The notes under the pieces: generated by a model | Databases searched by the model: none | Seen by the model: only the letters and a program-made list of their open reading frames with translations | What the model was told of the DNA's origin: nothing | Shown: positions 1 through 5,949 of the stretch, piece after piece | Position numbering within the stretch: position 1 is the stretch's first letter | How the letters are laid out: every line of letters starts with the position of its first letter | Assembly (NCBI GenBank): GCA_964470035.1 | Contig: CAYYBR010000255.1 | Coordinates: 1-6,083, forward strand | DNA length: 6,083 nt | Direction: 5' to 3' | From: JAJRXG01 sp964470035 | Lineage (GTDB): Bacteria; Bacteroidota; Bacteroidia; Chitinophagales; Saprospiraceae | Translations under genes and position numbers: made by a program

Positions 1-132
1 GTCATGACAAGTATGGAGTCGCTCACCAGTGTGATAGCCTATTTCTGCTAGAACAGTAAGGATGTCATCTTCTTCGAGATGTAAGGCTTGTTTACTCTTG
101 AGGGTCATAAGAGCCAGCGCTCTGTGGTCCTT
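1..132 (-). pseudogene. Transposase-like fragment, cut by the window edge
   Basis: This frame is open from the left edge to a TAG at 135-133. It reads KDHRALALMTLKSKQAL, then EEDDILTVLAEIGYHTGER, then LHTCHD. From memory of the family, this matches the part of the DDE catalytic domain of IS1182/IS4-like transposases that reads roughly ND-x-x-AL-x-x-MA-x-x-AK, then LTVLADKGYHTGEQL-x-x-C. The usual ADKGY is AEIGY here. The stop lies where such a protein should continue upstream. A second short stretch in another frame (about 255-200, EPRTFTASMTIEIS) may be more of the same gene after a frameshift, but this is weak. With a stop, a likely frameshift and no N-terminal part before the neighbouring gene, it is probably a decayed insertion-sequence remnant. 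The part beyond the edge is unseen. Confidence 0.5.
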
Positions 133-255
133 CTAGCTAGACTATCCTGAGGAATATGTTCGCTGATGCAGCTTTTGCTGGGCATGACAGTCATATACTT
201 TATGTTCCAATTTTGGAAATTTCGATAGTCATACTGGCCGTAAATGTTCTTGGTT

Positions 256-783
256 CTATATTCTTGTCCAACGAATCATCTTGGGGTAAGGAAGTACAGT
301 GTCTCCGTCTATTTCATCATCAAAAGCAGCCATTTCCATCCATTGTAATAGTGGAAGTCCTAAATAGTTTTTAGTTGCATATTGATCTCTTAACCATTTT
401 GCATCACCCTTGTAGCCATTCGTATGAAAGATCTCTGAAAGTGGTATCTCCAAATGGAGAGCTGCAGCTACTGACCAAGCAATTACTCCTAATTCATAGG
501 TATGTTCATCTCCTAATGATTCACCAATGTTATCATCTGCCTTTTTTCGAAGGTTAGATGGAAGGCAAGCGAGGTGACCGGCTTCATGTAGAATATCTCC
601 TATGCATATCAATTTGTTAGAATTTATTTTAAGACTACCATGTTCAATTCTCACTCCTGGTAAAAAAGAATCGAATTCTTCATCTGTATAACAATATTCA
701 ATTCCTATTCCTACGAGAAACTTAGTTACCTTTTTCAAGAGTGAGTCCTGAATGGCTATTTTATCATGACCCATTAAATCCAC
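256..783 (-). CDS. Conserved protein with HEAGH metallopeptidase-like motif
   Basis: This 175-aa protein has no signal peptide or membrane segment, so it is probably cytosolic. It carries LPGVRIEHG (about residues 41-49), ILHEAGHLA (64-72, HExxH at 66-70) and ELGVIAWSVAAALHLEIP (97-114). It ends with GLPLLQWMEM and YPKMIRWTR. I recognise this pattern from memory as a conserved hypothetical family in Proteobacteria and Bacteroidota. In that family HEAGH is followed by E-x-x-AIAWS, a G-Y-[KR]-G segment and a PLLQW segment. His66, His70 and perhaps Glu97 could bind zinc with Glu67 catalytic, but the substrate is unknown. The start at 783 is the first ATG; Met4 (774) is an alternative, and neither has a clear ribosome binding site. 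It is about 200 bp from the next gene, so shared transcription is uncertain. It is not an ImmA/IrrE gene in context, since no helix-turn-helix partner adjoins it. Confidence 0.85.
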   Translation of the reverse strand: MDLMGHDKIAIQDSLLKKVTKFLVGIGIEYCYTDEEFDSFLPGVRIEHGSLKINSNKLICIGDILHEAGHLACLPSNLRKKADDNIGESLGDEHTYELGVIAWSVAAALHLEIPLSEIFHTNGYKGDAKWLRDQYATKNYLGLPLLQWMEMAAFDDEIDGDTVLPYPKMIRWTRI

Positions 784-837
784 ATTTGGTAAGTTTTTGA
801 CTTTATGTTTATAGTATAGTTTCTAGTGATTTTCTAT

Positions 838-864
838 ATGTAATATATGTATTATATGTATTAT
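838..864. repeat. Three tandem 9-bp AT-rich units
   Basis: ATGTAATAT (838-846) is followed by two exact copies of ATGTATTAT (847-855 and 856-864), so the first unit differs at one base. The array lies 55-81 bp upstream of the minus-strand start at 783, where a promoter or regulator site could sit. It could equally be a simple slippage repeat in AT-rich DNA. Confidence 0.7.
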
Positions 865-982
865 AAGGAACATGATGAACCTGGTGCATTCTGCATCTCT
901 ACGAGGAATGAACGTCCTTGCCATTTCTCCAGCGGACGGTAGTGATATGTGCCGTTCGACAATAGGGGCATGGAGATCGTAT
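865..982. other. Intergenic segment with REP-like sequence
   Basis: This is the GC-richer part of the spacer between the HEAGH gene and the exported peptidase. It contains TGCA-TTC-TGCA (885-895) running into TGCATCTCTACG (892-903). That resembles one half of the GTAGAGACGCA-type palindromic repeats scattered in some Bacteroidota and cyanobacterial genomes. No matching second half is present. I see no convincing coding frame or terminator. Confidence 0.3.
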
Positions 983-2149
983 CTAAGGTTCTGTATAGTT
1001 TTCCATTTCTTCCTTTATATATTTATCGAAACTCGACTGGGATACTTCCAATTTATCTTCAATCAACTGATAAAAATCCTCATTGGATGTGCCATATCTT
1101 AATGCTTCTGCCAACCCTTTAATTCCTTCTTTCTTGTATATATTCATCATAAGCAAACCTCCAATTACATATCGTAGATCAGAAACATTGTCTCCATTTG
1201 GAATGTCCATTTTTAGTTTTGAAATATCTGACAAGTCAAATTCAGGGTTGTCATTCAAAAATGCCTTTAATTTAAGTAAATGCCAATGAAAGGAATAATC
1301 TGATTTGCCGCCGTAAAATGTTGCAATACCTTCACCAACCCAAAGATGAGGCTCTTTAGGCACAATATGGTAAGTGTATAGGTGAACCAATTCATGTGGA
1401 AAATAAGAAGAATTATTTCCGGAATATATTGTCATATTTCTCCAACTCGCGATACCACCTTTTCCAGTTGGGTTGTACATTCGATTCATATATTCATAGC
1501 CCCATGTACGAGCAATATCTCTTGCATTACTTGCCACGAAATAATCAAATTCAAGTGGTTCCACTCCAAATTCTTTTGACATTTCTAGATTGAACTCGTT
1601 CATCTGTTCTGCTTCCGCTAATCTGAAAGTGTGAAATGGATGAATGTAATAATTGATATTGCCTACTTTGTGATGTTCGAATACTGATTTTAAATATTCT
1701 GCACTACTAATCAACAAATATTTGCCATTCATCTTTTTAGCATAAACTGAGGATATTACATCAAGATGTATTTCTCCGGATTTATCTAAATGAGAGAACG
1801 AACTTATCAAAGACCAATGATCATTTTCAACCTCGAATACTCCAATTACTTTGCATTGAACTTTATATTCTTTTTTCTTAAGATGCTCTATTCCAATCGC
1901 CCAAAAATTTTCATCAGGAACGTTCATGTTTTCAAACGACCAATACGGCGAGTTTGCATCTTGAAAATTGCCGTCTGAAATATAATGCTCCCACAATTCA
2001 ATGATTTGTTGTTCTACTTCGCCATTTGCATTGGTTACTTCTTTGTGTATATAAAAGTCTATTCCCCCTAGAATTTCAGAATCGTTAGTTTGTGCAAGAC
2101 TCGTGTTGAAAATTGATAATAATACAATGAGGGTTGTTACTTTACTCAT
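983..2149 (-). CDS. Exported gluzincin-type metallopeptidase (peptidase MA-like)
   Basis: This 388-aa protein starts with MSKVTTLIVLLSIFNTSLAQ, an N-terminal signal sequence with probable cleavage after the Ala-Gln region. No lipobox cysteine is seen, so it is probably periplasmic or secreted. FPHELVH puts the HExxH site at residues 252-256, and WVGEGIATFYGG puts a candidate third zinc ligand at Glu273. This HExxH plus downstream E-G-[IL]-A arrangement is typical of gluzincins, including the peptidase MA-like group. Residues 166-250 (NYYIHP, FDYFVASN, IARTWGYEYMN, NMTIYSG) fit the lead-in domain of that group. The N-terminal 160 residues are not recognised. Both zinc-site elements are intact, so activity is plausible; the substrate is unknown. 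The start directly precedes the signal sequence and follows an A-rich leader (AAGAAAAAAC) without a strong ribosome binding site. No C-terminal sorting domain is seen. Confidence 0.85.
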   Translation of the reverse strand: MSKVTTLIVLLSIFNTSLAQTNDSEILGGIDFYIHKEVTNANGEVEQQIIELWEHYISDGNFQDANSPYWSFENMNVPDENFWAIGIEHLKKKEYKVQCKVIGVFEVENDHWSLISSFSHLDKSGEIHLDVISSVYAKKMNGKYLLISSAEYLKSVFEHHKVGNINYYIHPFHTFRLAEAEQMNEFNLEMSKEFGVEPLEFDYFVASNARDIARTWGYEYMNRMYNPTGKGGIASWRNMTIYSGNNSSYFPHELVHLYTYHIVPKEPHLWVGEGIATFYGGKSDYSFHWHLLKLKAFLNDNPEFDLSDISKLKMDIPNGDNVSDLRYVIGGLLMMNIYKKEGIKGLAEALRYGTSNEDFYQLIEDKLEVSQSSFDKYIKEEMENYTEP

Positions 2150-2194
2150 GTTTTTTCTTATGAATTATGCAGAAAGTACTAGGGACATCCAGCG

Positions 2195-2217
2195 TCCTGA
2201 GGCGCTAGGTCTCAGGA
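2195..2217. terminator. Hairpin between higA and the peptidase gene
   Basis: TCCTGAG (2195-2201) and CTCAGGA (2211-2217) form a perfect 7-bp stem with a 9-base loop. It lies 44 bp after the higA stop and 46 bp before the peptidase start, so it could end higBA transcripts or lie in the peptidase leader. There is no U-run, so a standard intrinsic terminator is not supported. A competing fold pairs AGCGTC (2191-2196) with GGCGCT (2201-2206). Confidence 0.4.
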
Positions 2218-2260
2218 TGATGTGATGATACCATGTTGGAGTGCTTTGTAGTCTGTGTAA

Positions 2261-2632
2261 TCATGCTTGTAACTGGTAATCCTTAATGAGGAGATCTGCT
2301 CCTAATTGAAGTCTGTTTGAAAGATTTCGAATCATTCTGGTTGTCAGCCTTCGTCGTTTGTTTAAGACTTCAGAGACTACACTCTTAGAACCTATTTCCT
2401 CAATCAGGTCTTTCTGTTTGAGATTCATTTCATCCATTCTTATTTTGATGGCAACTATTGGATCAGGAGAAGGTATTTCATAGTTCTTGTCTTCATAATC
2501 ATTTATCAGTATAGCCAGTATTTCTGCTTCTTCACCCTTTTTACTGTTTGTTGGGGCATCAAATGTTTCATTTAATCGATCTAGCGCTACTTCGTAATCC
2601 TTTTCTGATTTTATCAATTTAATCTTATTCAT
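2261..2632 (-). CDS. higA: HigA-family antitoxin, helix-turn-helix
   Basis: This 123-aa protein is the antitoxin half of a type II toxin-antitoxin pair. The N-terminal part (DYEVALDRLNETFDAP, then EEAEILAILINDYE) matches the Y-x-x-A-L-x-R-L-x-x-x-F...E-x-E-x-L-x-x-L-I-x-x-Y-E region of HigA antitoxins from the HigB/HigA (PF09907-linked) group. Residues about 64-96 (IRMDEMNLKQKDLIEEIG, then SKSVVSEVLNKRRRL) form an XRE/Cro-type helix-turn-helix with the usual V-S-E-V-L-N-x-R-R recognition helix. Its ATG overlaps the toxin stop as ATGA (2632-2629), implying translational coupling. In this family the antitoxin binds the toxin and represses the shared promoter. All expected parts are present and the length is normal, so it looks intact. 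Confidence 0.93.
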   Translation of the reverse strand: MNKIKLIKSEKDYEVALDRLNETFDAPTNSKKGEEAEILAILINDYEDKNYEIPSPDPIVAIKIRMDEMNLKQKDLIEEIGSKSVVSEVLNKRRRLTTRMIRNLSNRLQLGADLLIKDYQLQA

Positions 2633-2925
2633 ATCTCTTCCGCATTTATTTTGTCATATTCTTCATGAGTACCAATGAATCGAATAAAGAGCCAACTCTT
2701 TTCGTAGTTAATATTGGCTATAATTCTGTATTTATTAACTTTTATGTTGAATACTACTCGAGACCCTTTGAGAGTACTAACAGTAGCATAGAACTTCTTG
2801 ATATCACTTGGTTTCTTCCAGTTGGCCTTTTTGACGCTTTCTTTCCATGTTTCTAGGTATGGTCTAGCTTCATGTTCTTTCTCCCAGTATTCTCGTAAAG
2901 TACGCTTACTAAATATTCGTTTCAC
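2629..2925 (-). CDS. higB: HigB-family mRNA interferase toxin
   Basis: This 98-aa toxin precedes its antitoxin, the usual HigBA order. It has the HigB (PF09907, RelE-like fold) signature in order: TLREYWEKEHEARPYLETW (residues 9-27), KKANWKKPSDIKKFYATVS (32-50), RVVFNI (56-61), NKYRIIANINYE (64-75) and FIGTHEEYDKI (83-93). Toxins of this family cut mRNA on translating ribosomes and are blocked by HigA. The start codon is GTG (2925-2923); no in-frame ATG lies near the N-terminus, and starting here gives the family's usual V/M-(K)-R-I-x-[SA]-K-x-T-L beginning. The Shine-Dalgarno match is poor, which may keep translation low. The gene seems intact. A candidate operator lies 21-37 bp upstream. 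Confidence 0.93.
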   Translation of the reverse strand: MKRIFSKRTLREYWEKEHEARPYLETWKESVKKANWKKPSDIKKFYATVSTLKGSRVVFNIKVNKYRIIANINYEKSWLFIRFIGTHEEYDKINAEEI

Positions 2926-2945
2926 CCGTCGAATATATGGATAGA

Positions 2946-2962
2946 GTTCGCAAAACGCAAAC
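2946..2962. promoter_or_regulatory. Candidate higBA operator
   Basis: GTTCGC (2946-2951) and GCAAAC (2957-2962) form an imperfect palindrome (5 of 6 pairs) around AAAAC. The same stretch has two direct CGCAAA copies 7 bp apart (2949-2954 and 2956-2961). It lies 21 bp upstream of the higB GTG, where HigA proteins usually bind to repress their own operon. The assignment rests on position and symmetry only. Confidence 0.4.
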
Positions 2963-2987
2963 TAGATTGAACCTGATAACGAATAGT

Positions 2988-3030
2988 GATAGGCGTCGTC
3001 TCCGACGAAAGAGGAGATGATCGTCCTATC
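2988..3030. repeat. Imperfect inverted repeat
   Basis: GATAGGCGTCGTCTCC (2988-3003) is nearly complementary to GGAGATGATCGTCCTATC (3013-3030), with two single-base bulges and one mismatch. Nested inside is a perfect short hairpin, TCGTC-TCC-GACGA (2996-3008). It lies downstream of the transposase-like tail and upstream of higBA. It could be an insertion-sequence end or a factor-independent stop signal, although no U-run follows. Confidence 0.45.
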
Positions 3031-3097
3031 TACTGAGCCGGTTTCTAAAGCTAATAGATCTTCCAATATAAAAAGCCAGAATCTGAGTGTTGCTGTA

Positions 3098-3271
3098 TTA
3101 GCTCTTGGTGGCTAACTCCAACTGACAAGTCGCATATGTAATATCATGATCAAAATCCCGAAATATTGGCTTATTTAGCCTTGATTTAATCAATTTCTTA
3201 AAATTCTCTGCTGCTACGGCTATTAACTTTACCTTATTAGCTAAGTCAAGTCCACGAGTGTTGATCCATTT
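3098..3271 (-). pseudogene. Probable C-terminal tail of a transposase
   Basis: The 57 codons up to a TAA at 3100-3098 read KWINTRGLDLANKVKLIAV, then AAENFKKLIKS and a less recognisable end. From memory, the pattern RGL-x-x-[AV]-x-K-V-x-L-x-A-x-A-x-N-x-K-[KR]-L matches the C-terminus of DDE transposases of the IS1182/IS4/IS5 type, where the protein often closes with a YNLKK or NLKRL helix. Here the usual NLKK reads NFKK. There is no catalytic domain: upstream the frame continues straight into a photolyase fragment. It is best read as an insertion-sequence remnant joined to the photolyase remnant by deletion. The match is a recalled pattern, not a search hit, so confidence is moderate. The whole fused ORF from Met at 3334 is 78 codons and probably not functional. 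Confidence 0.45.
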
Positions 3272-3454
3272 ATTGCCCCAGTTGCTGCAGGGATCATAGC
3301 CGATGAGGAGTGATTCAAAATACTCTGCGTCCATCTTCCAGTTGAGAAGCAGGTCATTGACCAGGAAGCTTGCCTCATTTTAGCGAGCTCGATTGGACAT
3401 AAATCCTGTTGTATTGAGTTCTCGCATGGCAGCATCGATAAATAGTACGCTCAT
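3272..3454 (-). pseudogene. Cryptochrome-DASH / photolyase fragment with internal stop
   Basis: One minus-strand frame reads FIDAAMRELNTTGFMSNRAR, then TAA (3382-3380), then NEASFLVNDLLLNWKMDAEY, FESLLIGYDPCSNWGN. This matches the FAD-binding domain of DASH cryptochromes, recalled as F-I-D-A-x-M-R-E-L-x-x-T-G-F-M-S-N-R-x-R-Q-x-x-x-S-F-L-V-x-D, then W-R-M-G-A-E-W-F-E and L-L-D-Y-D-P-C-S-N-x-G-N-W. The stop replaces the conserved Gln by a single C-to-T change (CAA to TAA). The first Asp of the FAD-site LLDYD reads Gly (LIGYD), and upstream GVPF reads SVLF. About 61 codons remain of a normal 430-500. The N-terminal antenna domain and the C-terminus are missing. Such enzymes use FAD and blue light to repair UV-damaged DNA or to sense light; this copy cannot. 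The identification is firm because so many motif residues align. Confidence 0.85.
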
Positions 3455-3469
3455 ATCCTCTAAAAGTCT

Positions 3470-3495
3470 AAAACCTATACCTAGGTACAGGTTTT
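3470..3495. repeat. Near-perfect 26-bp palindrome without spacer
   Basis: AAAACCTATACCT (3470-3482) is followed directly by AGGTACAGGTTTT (3483-3495). Twelve of 13 positions pair; only A3477/C3488 fail. The centre is ACCTAGGT. It lies 84 bp before the start of the large secreted-protein gene and 15 bp from the recognisable edge of the photolyase fragment. It could be a dimeric regulator's operator, a bidirectional hairpin terminator, or a mobile-element end. Confidence 0.6.
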
Positions 3496-3579
3496 CCCTG
3501 ATTCACTTCCTCTAACTTCGCCTAAGCATTTCAAAACGAATCAGATTTACATCAAATCGATATAATAAATTGTCTATCC

Positions 3580-5949
3580 ATGAAATCTTTCATTTTCATT
3601 TTTACGTTCATTTTCTTCGCCAATACTCAATCCAGCTCCCAGGTTACATGGAATGGTCGGGGCAATGATAATCAATGGAATAACAATGACAACTGGGATA
3701 CCGAGTCAGTTCCTCAATTTGGAGATGATGTCATCATAGCTGATGCTCAAGTAGAGGTTACGGGTAACACGGCATTCTGTGCATCATTATTAATCATGGA
3801 TGAATCCACGTTGACAGTTAATGGAGAAGTCCAGGTTCAGTCAAGCTCCCTTGCCATTGACCACAATATTATTGTTGAAGATGGTTCTACTCTTCTAGTA
3901 TCACAAGGCAGTAGAGTTGGTATCACGGATTCTTTAATTATCAATGAAGGATGCTCTTTAATCAATGAAGGTTTCATAGAACCGGCAACAGGCTCTCCAT
4001 TCTTAAGAGTTGTTTTAATTGATGATGATACAGAGCTATTTGATAATAGAGGCTCTATTGAGACTAATTATATGGAGATGAGAATCCGTGCTATAAATGA
4101 TGGCATCTTGATCGTTCAGGAAATGTTCGCACCATTTAGTTTTACCAACAACGGTACCATATATGGGGCGCTTAGGCTAACAGGCATTGGTGATTTCGTC
4201 AATAATTCCATGATAAAAGGAATCATAAATAGCAACCCCGCTTTTACCATTGCCTCAATTAACCTGGGGCCATCGGCAAAATTTGATAATCATGGCACTA
4301 TAGATTTTTCTAATGTCGAACAGACAGAATTGATACGAGTCCGTGGAGAATTTACTAATCATGACGATGCTATTATAAACATAGAGGACTTTGACAACAG
4401 CATAGGTATTGATATCTTCTATGACGCTGAGTTTTCTAATGATGGGCTCTTAAGATGTAATGATGGGAATCTGTTTTCGTCTTGTATCCGCACAACATCT
4501 CGGGACGCCGTGAATGAAATAGGGGGCATGATCGCCTCCAATCGTGTATATATGACTTTAGATATGCAGCGTCAACCCAATGCGTTTTTTGAAGAATTTT
4601 TAGGGGATAGCGAATTTGTCAATAATGGCACAATCTCAATACTAAATGCTTCAGGACCGGGTATAAGGATGCTCGAGGATCAACCCGTTCCAGGAGGAGA
4701 CCTTAATCACATCTTTGTAAATAACAATACACTGACGATTGAGAACCCTCCACCGATTACCGGGAGCGGAGACAATCCTTTTTCTTATGCCATTACTGGA
4801 AGTACTCAACCTGATACTAATCCTTTTCGTGTAGCGCGTAATACGGTGCTCAACAATGTCAATGGTGTTATAAATATAACTAGTAACCCTAATGCTTTAG
4901 GAAGTCCATCCAGAGGTATCAATGCACACACTATTAATCATGGGGAGATTACCATTACAGGCAATTTTGAGAAAGTCTTAGAAGGAATACTGACCAATAC
5001 TGGATCTATACGTAGTTTACCTCTACTAGCAAATGACAATATAACTGTATTCACTCCATCTGCTATAGAACTGTATAGTTTGAACAATACGGGGTTTGTG
5101 AATGCTAAATCATTAGAATTATTTGATTACCCACCGTCAGTTCGTCAATCACCTAATTTATCAAGTAACTCTGGAACTATTGATTTGGACAGTGTTTTAA
5201 CCATTCATCAGGGGGGCACACAAGTTATGGAGGGATTCACCAATCAATCATGTGGTGAAATATTTGCAGGAGGAGGAATCACCATCGGTCCAGATAATGT
5301 ATTGGACAATGAAGGTCTACTTGCAATAGATCGTAGTGTGTCTGCAATGATCTTAGAAAATCAGTTGATCAACACTGGAGTAATAAGTATGAATATGAGT
5401 GACATCGGAGATAATGATATTATAAATAATGCCATGTTTGTCAACGACGGATTATATATCTACCAGATAGAAGATGCACAAGTGAATAATAATATAGTTA
5501 CCCAGGTAGCTTCAGGTAGCAATACAGCAAATATTACAGTTACATCACTAACTCTTCATCCCGAAGGTAATGTAGTCGCAGGCATTTATAATATAGCCAA
5601 CAATACGATCACTCTTAATCAAAATGCTGTTGGAGTAGAGATTCTATATGCGCATTTTGATATGCCTAACAATTGCAGTGTTGTTGCACCAATCTTTTTC
5701 GAGGATTTGGATGATTGTCCTGATGATATTATTAGGACGTGGTCGGGTAATTTTTCGGCTATCTGGCATAACCCCAGTAATTGGCTTGAGGGATCTATAC
5801 CGACTAGCTGTAATAAGGTTATAATACCGAATGGTAGCAATTGTATTATTCCATCTAATACGATAGGATCATGTAAACTGATAGAGATATCATCAGGGGC
5901 TTCTTTTGAAGTGAATGGAGAGCTCTTTACAGACTCCTCTTCTAATTAG
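3580..5949 (+). CDS. Large secreted beta-helix-like repeat protein
   Basis: This 789-aa protein begins with a signal peptide (MKSFIFIFTFIFFANTQSSS). Residues 21-85 form a surface module of a type common in secreted Bacteroidota proteins: VTWNGRGNDNQWNNNDNW, a VPQFGDDVIIADAQVEVTG segment, then LTVNGEVQV. A second such module closes the protein (717-789): RTWSGNFSAIWHNPSNW, SIPTSCNKVIIPNG, then SFEVNGEL. Between them (about 120-625) run some twenty degenerate repeats, among them NEGFI, DNRGSI, NNGTI, DNHGTI, SNDGLL, NHGEI, TNTGSI, NSGTI, DNEGLL and NTGVI. They are probably coils of a right-handed beta-helix seen in adhesins and polysaccharide-acting proteins. No catalytic motif is seen. It ends after the second module without a recognisable type IX secretion C-terminal domain. 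The ATG directly precedes the signal sequence; no clear ribosome binding site is visible. Function is unknown; surface structure or adhesion is an inference. Confidence 0.9.
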   Translation: MKSFIFIFTFIFFANTQSSSQVTWNGRGNDNQWNNNDNWDTESVPQFGDDVIIADAQVEVTGNTAFCASLLIMDESTLTVNGEVQVQSSSLAIDHNIIVEDGSTLLVSQGSRVGITDSLIINEGCSLINEGFIEPATGSPFLRVVLIDDDTELFDNRGSIETNYMEMRIRAINDGILIVQEMFAPFSFTNNGTIYGALRLTGIGDFVNNSMIKGIINSNPAFTIASINLGPSAKFDNHGTIDFSNVEQTELIRVRGEFTNHDDAIINIEDFDNSIGIDIFYDAEFSNDGLLRCNDGNLFSSCIRTTSRDAVNEIGGMIASNRVYMTLDMQRQPNAFFEEFLGDSEFVNNGTISILNASGPGIRMLEDQPVPGGDLNHIFVNNNTLTIENPPPITGSGDNPFSYAITGSTQPDTNPFRVARNTVLNNVNGVINITSNPNALGSPSRGINAHTINHGEITITGNFEKVLEGILTNTGSIRSLPLLANDNITVFTPSAIELYSLNNTGFVNAKSLELFDYPPSVRQSPNLSSNSGTIDLDSVLTIHQGGTQVMEGFTNQSCGEIFAGGGITIGPDNVLDNEGLLAIDRSVSAMILENQLINTGVISMNMSDIGDNDIINNAMFVNDGLYIYQIEDAQVNNNIVTQVASGSNTANITVTSLTLHPEGNVVAGIYNIANNTITLNQNAVGVEILYAHFDMPNNCSVVAPIFFEDLDDCPDDIIRTWSGNFSAIWHNPSNWLEGSIPTSCNKVIIPNGSNCIIPSNTIGSCKLIEISSGASFEVNGELFTDSSSN

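Noticed and set aside
156..557. Plus-strand frames over the HEAGH gene, one with a hydrophobic stretch (VPILEISIVILAVNVLGSI)
   Set aside because: The hydrophobic run is mostly antisense to the proposed transposase remnant just downstream of the HEAGH gene; no homology is recognised and the minus-strand gene is clearly the real one.
838..864. CRISPR-like array
   Set aside because: The units are 9 bp and directly abutting with no spacers, and no cas genes are present.
872..2000. Several plus-strand open frames of 60-76 codons
   Set aside because: They lie antisense to the exported peptidase or in its flank, have no recognisable motifs, and are shadows of its coding frame.
256..2925. An ImmA/IrrE-type repressor-protease pair formed by the HEAGH protein and the helix-turn-helix protein
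   Set aside because: The helix-turn-helix gene is coupled to higB and fits HigA, and the HEAGH gene is separated from it by the exported peptidase and matches a different family pattern.
3241..3435. A 64-codon minus-strand ORF starting at 3435
   Set aside because: It is the wrong frame across the photolyase fragment; the motif-rich frame is the one interrupted by TAA at 3382-3380.
3541..3579. A Bacteroidota-type promoter (TAnnTTTG) before the large gene
   Set aside because: TATAATAAATTG is present, but no exact TAnnTTTG with a properly spaced upstream TTTG could be found, so no promoter is called.
5619..5840. A 73-codon minus-strand ORF within the large gene
   Set aside because: It is antisense to the C-terminal module, has no recognisable motifs, and is a shadow frame.
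3580..5949. Classical type V autotransporter
   Set aside because: The repeats resemble a passenger domain, but there is no C-terminal beta-barrel; the protein ends in a second small W-x-G module.
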